NCBI RefSeq assembly: GCF_031755915.1
Contig: NC_083386.1
Location: 9,486,001-9,550,000, forward strand
Direction of reading: 5' to 3'
DNA: 64,000 bases
DNA from: Ziziphus jujuba
Lineage: Eukaryota > Streptophyta > Magnoliopsida > Rosales > Rhamnaceae
Shown: positions 40,076-51,783 of the stretch, piece after piece
Layout: each line of letters begins with the position of its first letter
How positions within the stretch are numbered: the stretch's first letter is position 1
Made by a program: the position numbers and the translations under genes
The notes under the pieces: model-generated
Told to the model about the DNA's origin: nothing
The model's input: the letters and a program-made list of their open reading frames with translations, nothing else
The model's database searches: none

Positions 40076-40637
40076 AAAGCCGAGCACGTAACTAAAAGTT
40101 TAGTCAAAGAAATAAACAAAATCTAGGTTGTTGATGTCAGAGAATTAGAGATACAGATGATACAGTTCAATCCTTTTCTGTACCAACAGAAGTGTTGCCA
40201 TAAGGAGAATCACACTGAAAGGAAGCAAATCAACACATCAAGCAATGGAAATTACCTGGGTCTCTCAAAAAGACGCTAAAACATAAACGGCCCTGCTTCA
40301 TGTAGTGGTCAGAACTCCAAAATTTAATGTGTAATGATGCTTGCTCAAGGAAAAATTATAGACACCGAACTTCATTCTTCGCTGAACTCAGCTTCGTAGA
40401 TGTTATGTATATCAGGCATTTATTAATATCTGATTACTCTGTTAAATTTATTTTTCCAATGGAAGGTACCAGACAAAGGAAGCTCATCAACAAACACAAC
40501 AAACTGTAAATCTTGGAGGTCCTCTGTATTTCCCCACAATAAATATAGTTTGAAGACAAATTCAAGTTTTCACAATATTTAGCTCCACTAATGCCATGAT
40601 CATTAGAAGAAAAAACTTATGAATTCTCCAATATTTA

Positions 40638-43187
40638 CTAGGTAACAATAGAGGGGGCAATTCCTTCTCCAATCATTTTTTCTTTCAACTTGAAGGCTTC
40701 AGTGGTATTACCAGCCCTGCAATACCCATCAATCAAAATATTATAAGTAATAACGTTAGGAGCTAATCCCTTCAGGTGAAGTTTAATGAAAAGCTTCTGC
40801 GCTCTCTCAAGGTTTCCTGATTTACACAAGCCATTTATAAGGGCATTATATGTAGTTATGTTAGGAACAAGACCCCTATTCAGCATCTCATCTCGTAAAT
40901 TGAAAGCCGCATCCACATTACCGGTGGCTGCTGTGGCATGAATTAGGGTACAGTAAGTATAATTATCAGGAGTAAAATCTCCAGGCAACAAAGTAGATAG
41001 AAATTGTCTTGCATGATCAACCCTTCCAGACCTGCACAGTCCCAGAATAGCTATATTATACACAAATTTATTGGGGAGGGAGAAACCTTTTACACCTTCA
41101 TCGAGAGTATCTGCAATTTTATGAATTTCTTCATGTCTAATCCCAGTTGAGCAGAGCTTAAGACATTCAGAGTTGGGAAAAAGATCAAAATCGACTAATT
41201 TCTGTAACAGCATGTTTGCTTCATTTATCCTACCATGTCCATATAAACTACTGATAATCTTGCTGTAAATAATAATATTGGGGGAGAAACTTTTCTCAAT
41301 CATCTGAAAAAATTCACCAAAAGCTTTGTCCAGCATCCCCTCATTGCACCAACCAGCAATCAAGGCTCCATAAGTAACAATATTACGGGAAAGTCCTCTA
41401 CTCTGCATCTCAGCTAAAAGGTCCATTACTTTACTCAACTTCCTAGACTTGAAGGCTCCACTTATCAGCGAATTATACATTTCGATGGAAGGAAATATTT
41501 CTTCTCTCTCCATTAATTCTTTAATTTTGAAAGCTTCCTCAACATTTCCAACTTTACAATATCCATCACTCAGAGTTCTATAAGTAATTTCATCAGGTGA
41601 CCATCCAAGCTCTCTCATCCTATTGAAAATCTTCTCTGCTTCAATCATCATGCCCATCTTGCATAATCCATTTATCATTATATTGAAAGGAAATCTGCTC
41701 TTAGCAAAACCTCTTGCTAAAATATCTTTCCACAACTTTATAGCCCCATCAAAATCTTCCATTTTGAAAAACCCATTAAGCAGAGTACAATAGCCTACCT
41801 CATCAGGAGCCAAACCTCTTTTTTTCATTAAATGCCAAAGACGTAGGGCATCCTCAAAAGCACCTGCCTGACATAAACCCTTGAGTAGAGTATTATATGT
41901 AACAACGGTTGGATCAATTTCGTCCTGAAGCATCTCGTCGCAAAGCTTGAAAGCCTCACTTGTACAACCAGTTCTACAGTACCCATCCACTAGAGTATTA
42001 TAAGTATAAGAATCTGGCTTTAAGTTCCAAGCTACCATTTGCTTTAGCACTCTCTCCGCTTCATGAATTTTACTAAGTTTACAGTATCCGTTTATCAAGG
42101 AGTTGCAAATGAACACGTTCACTTTAAAGCCTTCCTTCAACATCTCATCCTGAATCCTAACAGCATCATCCATTCTTCCAGCTCGACAATACCCATCTAA
42201 CAACACACCATAAGATTGCTCATCCACATCCACAGAGTCCTCCTTCATACTCCGGAGAATCTTCTCCGCACACTCCATCTTAGATTGCTTGCAGTAGCCC
42301 TTAATCAACATTGTATAACTAATCACACTTCTCGAGATTCCTCTTTCACACATCAACTTTAACACCCTTTCTGCTCCTTCCATATCCCACAAATTAACAT
42401 ACCCATCAATCAAACTATTGTAAGTAACAGAATTCACTTCAAAACCCAAACCCTCCATTTCATTGATAAACTCAGCAGCTCTACCAACACAGCCTTCCTT
42501 ACAATACGCGTTCACCATTATTGCACAGGTAAAAGCATCAGGAACGATCCCAAGCCTAACAACCTGATCATAAACAAGACTAGCAGCACGATACTCACCA
42601 TTCTTAACCAAATTACTCAGCAAACAATTACAAGATCTCAAGCTGGGCAACCGACCACACTTACCCATATTGTCAAACACATAGAGTGCATACTTTGTCA
42701 TGCCACTCTCAGCATAAACCTTGAGAATCATATCGAAAACAGTGGGTGAAAACGTAAACTCTCTGTAAACTCTAACAAGCTCATTCCAAACTGTAAAGGC
42801 CAGGTAATTATTTTTACACAGACCCACCAATTCCTTCAAATGGGTTTTGGTTTCATTGTACATTCGAGCATTTGACAATATATGAACGATCCTACAGTAA
42901 GATTTTATGCTGGGCCTGAAATTTTGCTGCTTGATGCCCAATTTGAAAAACCCTAAACTGGCATTAGGGTTTAGCCTGAGCTTTTCGAGAACGGAGTCTA
43001 GAAGCTGATCGGAGAATTGGAAGGAAAGCTTGGTGAGGGCATCGAAACGTTGAAGAACAAGGAGGTGGGTGATCCGGTTGATCAATTCGGGTCGGGTAAG
43101 CTTGGATTCGTCACGGAGCTTCCAGTGAGGTGGAGACGATGACACATGGACACGAGTAGAGGACGTTGAGAAGCACCTGATGATCAT
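40638..43187 (-). CDS. P-class pentatricopeptide repeat protein (At1g19290-like)
   Basis: Single-exon gene of 849 aa. After a Ser/Arg-rich N-terminus (MIIRCFSTSSTRVHVSS, a likely mitochondrial or plastid transit peptide), about 19 near-contiguous 35-residue PPR motifs run from roughly residue 145 to the end, for example VTYNSLIDGYVNLWDMEGAE and YTYNTLVDGYCRTG. Such proteins bind organelle RNA in a sequence-specific way and affect its processing, stability or translation. No E, DYW or SMR domain is present, so it is pure P class. Order and wording match the Arabidopsis At1g19290 protein. The ATG at 43187 is used because the frame upstream only has a TTG. It ends just after the last repeat; the related Arabidopsis protein has a further short tail. 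The frame is fully open and the gene looks active. Confidence 0.93.
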   Translation of the reverse strand: MIIRCFSTSSTRVHVSSSPPHWKLRDESKLTRPELINRITHLLVLQRFDALTKLSFQFSDQLLDSVLEKLRLNPNASLGFFKLGIKQQNFRPSIKSYCRIVHILSNARMYNETKTHLKELVGLCKNNYLAFTVWNELVRVYREFTFSPTVFDMILKVYAESGMTKYALYVFDNMGKCGRLPSLRSCNCLLSNLVKNGEYRAASLVYDQVVRLGIVPDAFTCAIMVNAYCKEGCVGRAAEFINEMEGLGFEVNSVTYNSLIDGYVNLWDMEGAERVLKLMCERGISRSVISYTMLIKGYCKQSKMECAEKILRSMKEDSVDVDEQSYGVLLDGYCRAGRMDDAVRIQDEMLKEGFKVNVFICNSLINGYCKLSKIHEAERVLKQMVAWNLKPDSYTYNTLVDGYCRTGCTSEAFKLCDEMLQDEIDPTVVTYNTLLKGLCQAGAFEDALRLWHLMKKRGLAPDEVGYCTLLNGFFKMEDFDGAIKLWKDILARGFAKSRFPFNIMINGLCKMGMMIEAEKIFNRMRELGWSPDEITYRTLSDGYCKVGNVEEAFKIKELMEREEIFPSIEMYNSLISGAFKSRKLSKVMDLLAEMQSRGLSRNIVTYGALIAGWCNEGMLDKAFGEFFQMIEKSFSPNIIIYSKIISSLYGHGRINEANMLLQKLVDFDLFPNSECLKLCSTGIRHEEIHKIADTLDEGVKGFSLPNKFVYNIAILGLCRSGRVDHARQFLSTLLPGDFTPDNYTYCTLIHATAATGNVDAAFNLRDEMLNRGLVPNITTYNALINGLCKSGNLERAQKLFIKLHLKGLAPNVITYNILIDGYCRAGNTTEAFKLKEKMIGEGIAPSIVT

Positions 43188-44138
43188 TTCATTAGAAAAC
43201 GTCGATGGCCGTCTTTCAATGGTCTCTGTGATTGTGGGTTTAGGTAACAAAGGGAGAAGAGAAAATGAAAAGACAGAAAAGGGTTTGTTGAAAAACAAAT
43301 GCTAGTTGATAGACAAGAGGGATATACTTGTAATTGCAAATTAGAGCATAATTTTAGTTTTTCCTTTTTTTTAAAAAAAAAAAAAACAAATTCTACTGAC
43401 AATCGATTAAAATTCATAAGATTTTTAAAATCAATTGACCTTTTGGAATATTGGCTTGTTTGATATGGACTTTCATCTAATAATTTATTATTTTTAAATT
43501 TTTTTAAAAAATAATTTTTTAATAATTTAAATTTAATATTATTGATATTTAAAATTAAATAATTTTAAAATAAAAAAGATAGTTATTTATAACAAAAATA
43601 TTACAAAATTATATATATTTAAGCTGGATTTGATCAATTCAATTCGATTTATGCCCACTTCTAGTTCAAACAATTTAAAAATTTTACTGTCAAACATTAT
43701 GGAATAAATTTCTAAATGTATATTGAGATATTTTGGTTGATATACATATGGTAATCTATGATGGAACATTCTTAAATTGTTTCATAATGCAAGTTGAACA
43801 ATTTAAAATTGTTTTGCCAACAAAAAATAAATAAATTATAAATTTCTAATTATATAAGGAAATATTCCTTAAAACGATTGTCAAACAACTAATTTGGAGA
43901 ACTATTTTCTACTATTATGGCTAAACAGCCTAAGCCAGTTATTTTTTCTAGAAAAAAAAAAGTTATTATTATTATTTTTTTTAATGAAAGTCCAAAAAAG
44001 TTCTTACTTCTGTGTGTGTATATATATATATATATCAACTTTTATATTTTACTCTTTTTTTCCCTTTATCCTAATTATACCAACTTTAAATAAGTGTAAA
44101 AATAATATTTGCTTCTTTATTATTTTTGGACATTCAAT
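43188..44138. other. Divergent intergenic region between PPR and PHF1 genes
   Basis: The PPR gene (minus) and PHF1-like gene (plus) are divergent and 1.7 kb apart. The spacer is AT-rich with A/T runs. It also holds the element at 44139-44436 and, near the PHF1 side, CT-rich leader-like DNA. No other gene seen. Confidence 0.6.
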
Positions 44139-44436
44139 TAGGGATGACAATGGAATAAACTCGATCCGACTAAATTATAACTTGCCTTGCCAATCCGGAC
44201 CTGATCTTTTTACCTTTTGGGTTTTACCCGCCTTGATCCGCTGGATTGCCCACCTTGTCCCGACCCAAAATAATTTCAAATATAACAAAAACTTCTAATA
44301 AATTAGATCTGAATCCGTAGTAGATGTTAAATTATTAAACCCGATCCACCTCAAAACCCCGATTAAAGGCTATCCATACCCAGCACAATCGGGTCGGGTT
44401 TTCCAAAGACCCACGGAATCGTCATTCCTACATAAT
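44139..44436. mobile_element. Short non-autonomous transposon-like element
   Basis: The left end TAGGGATGACAATGG and the right end, whose complement reads TAGGAATGACGATTCCGTGG, are imperfect inverted repeats. The body contains several pieces of the CGGGTCGGG type, for example AATCGGGTCGGGTTTTCC, giving a GC content above its surroundings. Perfect 9-base direct repeats ACATTCAAT flank it at 44130-44138 and 44437-44445, as expected for a target duplication. No coding capacity. The 9-base duplication fits Mutator-like MITEs, but the class is uncertain. Confidence 0.65.
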
Positions 44437-44924
44437 ACATTCAATGTACTTAGCCTTTGCAATTGCCAATTAGGAGGAGTTGGAATATTTTTATTTAAAA
44501 AAAAATAAAAAATAAAAACAACAACATTTCAAAAAAAAAAAAAAAAAAAAGGAAATTAAGAAACGAAAACGGCCTTTCTCGCAGTTCCCGCGGAATCAGA
44601 CGGAATATACCTAACAAACAACCTTGTGAAAGACAGAGAGGAAGAGTGGAGTTGACATTGTTGTTCTCCTTGTACAACAAACTTCCGTTCGTTGACTCCT
44701 TCCCTTTCCTGGTCCCACCTACAATTTTCTCACTCCCCAAACAAAAGAAAAGAAAAGAAAAAACAAATATATCTATATTATATATATTCCCTTTTCTTAA
44801 CCATAAACGGGGAACAAAGTTTCTCAAATTTCTATTTTTTTTCTTTATCCATTTTCAGATATTTTCGATTATCACGCTTTCTTTCTCTCTCTCTCTCTCT
44901 CTGTCTATACCAAAATTCTAATTG

Positions 44925-47900
44925 ATGGAGTCTGGTGGTGGGTCGGAAAAGGGTCCGGTGAGATGTGGGTCGTGGATTCGAAGACCCGACAACGTGAACT
45001 TTGTGGTCTTGGGAACTTCCAGACGTGGGGATTCTTCCCCTTCTCTGCTTCAGATCTTCTCCTTCGATCCCAAGACCACTTCTGTCTCCTCCTCTTCTCT
45101 GGTTTCTCTCTCTCTAATTCCTTTCTATATATTTTTATATTTATTGGGTAGTAAAACTGTTTAAAAATAAAAACAAACTTTTTTCTTTTGCTTTGTTTTC
45201 GAAAGCATGGAAAACATTTTTTATTTATTTTTTTTTTGTACGTTTGTTGTTGGTTGTTAATGGGTAACTATTTTTTATCCTCGAGAAAAGCAGCACGGAC
45301 TAGAAAGATACTTTTTTCCTAAATTTTGTTTTGTTTTTGATGTTTCAGACTAGTTATGTGCTTGAAGAAGTGGAAGGCGATCCTGTTTCATTAGCTGTGC
45401 ATCCAAATGGGGAGGATATTGTGTGCTCTACAGCTAGAGGTGGCTGCAAGTGAGTTTATATTCACAAATTTTCAGTACCCTTTTGGTTAGGCTGTCTAAA
45501 TTTCATTTAAAAAAAAAAAAATCATATTTTTGGTTATTGGATACGTTGGAATGTATGGGATTCAATTGGGAAATTGAGACACTGTTTTGAGTGAACTTGC
45601 TACTGTTTCTTAAAATTTATTTACCTCCCTATCATAATTACTAAAATTCACCTGTTTGAAAAATTTTCAGTTACTTCCCCTTTCCTTGATATGAATGGAC
45701 TATTTTCATCAATTTGAATCAATTTCAGATAATCATGAATGATCTAATTGATGAATCTTGATACTGGTGTACGTTTCCTCTAATTATACCAAATTTCAGA
45801 GGGTGATGAATGATCATGAAATTTTTTATCTGACTGTTCTGTTTTTTCAGTCTTATTCTTCTTTTGCCCCTGCTGTGGGGGTTTGGGGAGTTTTAATTTT
45901 GTCTAATGGTTGATATTAGATAGCCTTCAAGTTCGGCTACCTTGTCCTCTTTCTTGTGTTCTTAGTATCTCTGTACCCTCTTAAAGGGTTTAGCTTGTTG
46001 TGCTTGTGGTATGACGTTTTCTTTTATTTCCGACACATAGATTGTTTGAGTTGTATGGTCGAGAATCAAATGCAAAGCTGTTGGCAAAAGAACTACCTCT
46101 TCTCAGAGATGTTGGTCCGCAAAAATGTCTAACTTTTAGTGTTGATGGTTCTAAACTAGCCACTGGTGGAGAAGTAAGCAATCATCTGTGATGTGAATAT
46201 TTTCTACTTTTCTTATTCACACCGCATGTTTGCATGTTTTTGTTGAAACTTATTTATTCTTGAATATTTCTTGATCAATTATAGGATGGACATCTCAGAA
46301 TCTTGGAGTGGCCAAGCCTTAGTGTCATTTTAGACGAACCAAGAGCACACAAGTCCATCCGTGACATAGATTTCAGGTGTGGAGCAAGTAATCTCTTTGT
46401 ATTTTTGTGCTGCTTTTATATCTGCAAACCATTAATTATTATTATTTATTGCTCTTTCCTGCTGAGTAGTGTCACAAGTCATGATAATATGGGCAATTAT
46501 TTTTCAATATTTGAATAAATGTCATAATGTAAATGGTGCTTGAGAAGAAATGTTCTTGGACAATAGGGTATGGGTGCTTTTGCAGTATATATTTAGTATA
46601 CAATGATTCAGTAAACTTATCGATGAACCTGCAGAATTTTGGTCCAGTGTTGTATGTTTTATTTTATTTTGTTTACAAGTTGAATAAAATGGTGGTAGGT
46701 ATTAAAGATTTCTATAATAGTGTCAACTATTGTACGATTGAATTTTTGAAGGAAATACATCCACTTTCTAAATCAAGATGAATTGTTTGGTCTTCTTTAT
46801 TTATCATCCTGTAGCTTAGACTCAGAGTTCTTAGCTTCAACTTCTACTGATGGTTCAGCAAGAATATGGAAGATAGAAGATGGTGTTCCTTTGACTACTT
46901 TGACTCGCAAAACAGTATGTTTGTTTTGTCCAATCTTTTTTCCTGTGGTTATTGTGCTGTTTTGCTCTTATTTTGGTATCTTATAGTGCCCTTTCTTTTT
47001 TTTTCCCCCTGCAGGATGAAAATATCGAACTATGTCGGTTTTCCAAGGATGGAACAAAACCATTTCTATTTTGCACCGTTCAAAAAGGTTTTTCCATCCT
47101 TTCTAAAGCAGAAAATGTACACTAACCCACCTTATTTTCTAGTTTTTTTATGTTTTACTTGCATTTGTTTCACAGGCAATGAAGCTGTCACTGCTGTTTG
47201 GGAAATAAGTACTTGGAAGAGAATTGGGCATAAGAGGCTACTTGGAAAGCCAGCTTCTGTGATGTCCATCAGCAAGGATGGGAAATATATTGCTCTGTAA
47301 GCATTTAACATTGCAATTTGAAATTTTGTTGTCTACTTGATAGACTTTTGTGACAAATGAGCAACACAAACACTAGCTATTTCCATTACTCTGTTACAAT
47401 ACTGAATATAAAAATTGTTTTCTGGGCTGCACAGTTTTTTTTTTTTTTTTTGGGTGAATGGAGCTGTACAGTTTGTGATACAGAACTTTGAGATTTGGTG
47501 CTCTAATGAGTTGGAAACTTGGAAAATCTTTATCAGAGTGTTGCAAAATTGTTTGGTCTCTTGTGATATCTTTTGGCTAATGTGTCATTTTGTTTTTTGG
47601 TGATTCAACCACAGGGGGAGCAAAGACGGAGATATATGCGTAGTTGAAGTAAAGAAAATGGAGATTTACCACAGGAGTAAGAGGCTACACCTGGGTACTT
47701 GCATTGGAAATCTTGAGTTCTGTCCCAGTGAAAGGTAAAGCCAACTGACAATAAAGATCTTTTAATGTTACTGGACATAATTTTGGTTATCTCCATGACC
47801 ATGGTTGATTGATTAATGCCAAAATGTTGAAAGATCATTTGGCCTTTATAAAAAGGATCACATTAGTTTGTAACTTTGGTTCTGAAATGCATATCAGTTC

Positions 47901-48919
47901 CCTGAATATTTTGGATGTGTATATACAAAAATAATCACTTCGCTGCTACCCTTAGTTGTTATTTGCAATGATTTTGACTATTTATTTAAAACTGAAATAA
48001 ATGCTTCTCCAAAGGCTATATATGCCCAGCGTTGGTGCTTGATGATAATTTGTGCTCCTTGTTCCTCTGGATATTCACTTTTTGAGACATTTAACTTGAA
48101 TTCTGGTGCGCTGATGTCAATGAAAATAATCATGTACACTTCTTGCTTTCCTCTTCCTCCTTTGACATTATCAATCCTGTTCTGGGTATGCTAGGTATTG
48201 AGTCGTGTTTTTTCCCCATTCTCTATGCTAGTGCTTTTATTGATCTTCAAGAGAGTTAGATCCACCAGGGAAGTTAGAGATTGTGGACTTTAGAGTTCAA
48301 TGGTCTAACCTATGATAGGGTTCTAGTGCCCATTTTCAAAGTTTGTCAATCTACATAGAGTCCTATTGATAAGGTCCTGTTTTGGTTACATTCACTTTGT
48401 ATTATTTTTTTATAACTAGTGAAAAGGGCATAATAGCATTTAGACACTATACCATGTTATATTATCTATGACAGTACATTTTTTGAAATTGGAACTTGGA
48501 TACGCCTATTGTACTGACTTTTTAGGATATTAAATTGTTTCTTGTATTAGTTCTTGGCGGCTCAGTTTTTCGTCATATCTTTGCAGGGTTGTTCTTACTA
48601 CTTCTAGCGAGTGGGGAGCTGTGGTGACAAAGCTAAATGTTCCTGCGGATTGGAAAGGTAAAACTCTCTCTCTCTCACAATGTTTGATTGACACATCTTT
48701 TCTTAAGCTTTTTATTGCGAATGTGCAGAATGGCAAATCTACCTGCTGCTGTTAGGACTGTTTTTGGCATCAGCGGTTGCATTTTACGTCTTCTTGAAGA
48801 ACGCTGATTCGTTTTGGCAGTTCCCTGTTCAAAGAGATCAAGCAACGAGACAATTTAAAGCTTACATAGGAGATTCACAGTCCTCTGATCATGATCCATT
48901 TGGTCCAGTAGATATGTGA
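44925..48919 (+). CDS. PHF1: PHF1 / SEC12-like WD-repeat protein
   Basis: Plant-specific SEC12 relative in the ER membrane. Arabidopsis PHF1 is needed for PHT1 phosphate transporters to leave the ER; it lacks the exchange-factor role of true SEC12. Ten exons: 44925-45101, 45349-45449, 46041-46173, 46285-46376, 46815-46914, 47015-47087, 47176-47296, 47615-47734, 48587-48657, 48729-48919. They join in frame to 392 aa (Arabidopsis PHF1 about 398). The N-terminus (CGSWIRRPDNVNFVVLG) and WD-type blades, including TSTDGSARIWKIEDG, ISKDGKYIALGSKDGD and FCPSERVVLTTSSEWG, form the cytosolic domain. One membrane segment at about residues 333-352 is followed by a short lumenal tail. Exon 1 ends in an unusual donor, GTTTCT, but the joint SSSSL/TSYVLEE and the reading frame need it. 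SEX4 follows immediately, as in Arabidopsis (At3g52190 next to At3g52180), which favours PHF1 over other SEC12-like paralogues. Confidence 0.92.
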
Positions 48920-50911
48920 GGATTTCTATGCATTCTTTTCCTTGAAAGAAAATCTGGGAAAAGTTAGCATGAACACAACAATTATCATTTAAAAGTCAAA
49001 AAAGGCTCTCTAGTTTAAATTTAGACATGCTATTTCATACCTGGGAACACATACTTCTTTTACTTGAGAAAATTGTAGGCTGTTGTTATTCTCTGTTTCT
49101 CTTCTTCTTCTGAATTTACAATTCAGATACATATATATATATATATATATATATGGAATAGGGTGCTCTCTAAAAGGACAACTTAGTGATAAAATAAATT
49201 AAAAATGACCATCGCCAGGCGCCAGCTCTGTTCTCATGTAAGTGATAGACTTTTGGTTCAAGTCTTGATCACCTAATAGTCAGTGAAAATCACTCTAGAT
49301 ATATCTGTATTATGTTGAGCCGTTTAAATATATAATAGTAGATCATATTATTATTATTAGTAGTAGTAGTAGTAGGATGCGAGTTTGTCTGAAAAAATAC
49401 TTGTCATTGTGCCGTCCCATAAGACAATTAACAAGTATACACATATATAATTAATTTTTCTCTCATTTGTTAATTTTGAAATTTTTGTCCAAAAAAATAT
49501 CAATTGCATGTAATCGGATTATGCAATCTAAAATCTCCATATACATTAAAATATTTTGGTTACTTTTGATTGCCTAACTTTAAGAAACATTCCAAAGGCT
49601 TACAATTGTTTTTACTTTTGTGTTTTCTTGCTATACTGTTGGGAAACATTATATATCATTTTTGCTTGAAGTGAAGGTCAAACAAAGAGACAACAACTTA
49701 AGCATGCACAAACTAATTTTTCTTCCTTTAAAAAAAAAAAAATTGATAAATTAGTTTTTAAATTATATACCAAACAGTACCTTTTAATTTTAGTAAAAAT
49801 AAATAAAAAAAATCCAACCAAATTAGTTACCATAAATCATCTATTAATATGGGGTTGAAGACACCACATAGATTAAACATAGTTGTAATATATAAAAACA
49901 AATGAGTCTACAGGTAAGGCAATATATGATGTAAACTTTTGTTTTATATCTAACCTATCAAATGGGTATATATATGATATAATGTTAAAACTTTTTAAAA
50001 TCGTAACTTAGATGGTACAATAAAGATTACTATCACTTCAAAGAATTGAATAAGAGCAAACTTAAAATTAAAAACATGAAAATAACAGCAATTGTGCATG
50101 GAGACAGAGAGAACTATGTTCTAGTGCACTAAAGTTGTATATTTTTAAACAAACACCTGGAAGTTCACGCAATGAACATCAATCCTTAAATTTGAAAATG
50201 CAAAAACATGAAAAACAACAGCAATTAAGCACACAGTAAGTAGAGAACTATAAAGTGCGCTAAACTTGTACATTTTAACAAAACACCTGGAAGTTCACAT
50301 AATCAACAACAAATCCTTAATTTTGAAAATGCTTAAACATCTGTAATGCAAATCAATTTCCATTAAAAAATTTCATAATTAAAAATTAGGGTAATTTTTT
50401 GGTTTCTATTTTTAGGATATTTTGCTTTTCATTTTTTATTGAACCCCAAAATACAGATTATCTTGGAATATCCCTAGCTAATTTTCTGTCCAAAAATTCC
50501 TTGCTAAAAACAAAAAAAATTTGTCTTTTTGTTTTGGGTGGAGATAATAGCTCTCCCTTTTTTTTTTTTTTTTTTTTTTTCTTTTTTTCTGTAAATAGAT
50601 GAAGGTTCTCATAGAGTATGATTCACACCTGACACGTGATACATAAATATAAAATATCTACAAAAAAGTGGCATTTCATAGAATCTGCTGACTGTACGAC
50701 CATGTTCGGGGAACGACGCAATCTACATTCTACAAATTAAAAAAAATATCAACTTGAAAATATCAAACAATTTCTTTTTCCCCGAAAAAACTTGCTGCTT
50801 TTGAGTGCTGTAGAAAAAGATTGAAACTTGAAAGGAAGAAGAAGCAGAAAAAGCAGCCAAAAAGAAAGAAAATAAAAGAAAAAGTTGTGGGAATCGTATC
50901 AGAATCATAGC
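48920..50911. other. Intergenic region between PHF1 and SEX4
   Basis: AT-rich, with a (TA)n tract near 49131 and a pair of 130-base tandem repeats. No gene seen. The stretch just upstream of 50912 (GAAAGGAAGAAGAAGCAG) looks like a purine-rich leader of SEX4. Confidence 0.6.
50071..50332. repeat. Two tandem copies of a 130-base unit
   Basis: Unit 1 from 50071 and unit 2 from 50203 share AAAACATGAAAA, AACAGCAATT, AGAGAACTAT, a CACCTGGAAGTTCAC segment and TCCTTAA..TTTGAAAATGC. Confidence 0.88.
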
Positions 50912-51752
50912 ATGAACTGCCTTCAGAACCTTCCAAGGTCACTGCTTCGTATTCAACTTTTAACTTTTTTCTTAGCTCATTAATGGGTTGTTCTCAGTTT
51001 TGCTCTTCTCTAATTTCTCTTTCTCATCTTCAGATCATCTGCTTTGCCTTTCCAGAGCTTCAAATCCCATCAGAGAATTCCTCTTTGCTTTGTCAATACC
51101 CTGGTACTCTTATCAACCTTCTACGCTTAAATATTTCTGCGGTCAATTTGACATTAAAAAAAAAAACGTCATTTTTCTGAATTTAATGCAGGGAGTGAAG
51201 AACACAGCTGATCTATACAGAAGCATGGCAATCAAGGTGACTCCCCTTTTTTGAATTACAATATATGGCAGCAAAATGGGTTCAGAAATTTGTTCTTATT
51301 TTATCATTATTTTCATGAGTTAGGATATTATTGCGTTTCTGATAAGAGGATTGAACACGTGTAGTCTCCAACTAAGAAAGATTAATTTTGTAGTTGCTGG
51401 ATGTATATCCATTTAATGGAGAAAACTGAACAGTATGTTCTTTGGGACAATATCAAGACAAATCCACCAATTTTCAGTTTATGTGTTTACAGGCATGAAG
51501 GATAGCAACCAATTTTCCATTTCAGGCTTTTGTGGTGAAAGCCCATGATAGTTTCTGTACCAATTTAATGACTTGCTTTCATTTATGCGATATCATTGCT
51601 GTGACTAGGCTATGTAAAAACTTCCCCTTTTCGGTTATCTATGAATTTTTTCATTTTTCAATTTTTTTTCCTTTTTTCTTTTTTCTGTTTTATTTATTTA
51701 TTTTTATTATTATTATTTTTTTTTTTTTTTCTGCTGTGTGTTTTTTTTTTTT

Positions 51753-51783
<31 letters not shown>

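Noticed and set aside
44495..44925. Frames on both strands before the PHF1-like gene
   Set aside because: They come from A-runs and CT-rich leader sequence; the real gene starts at 44925.
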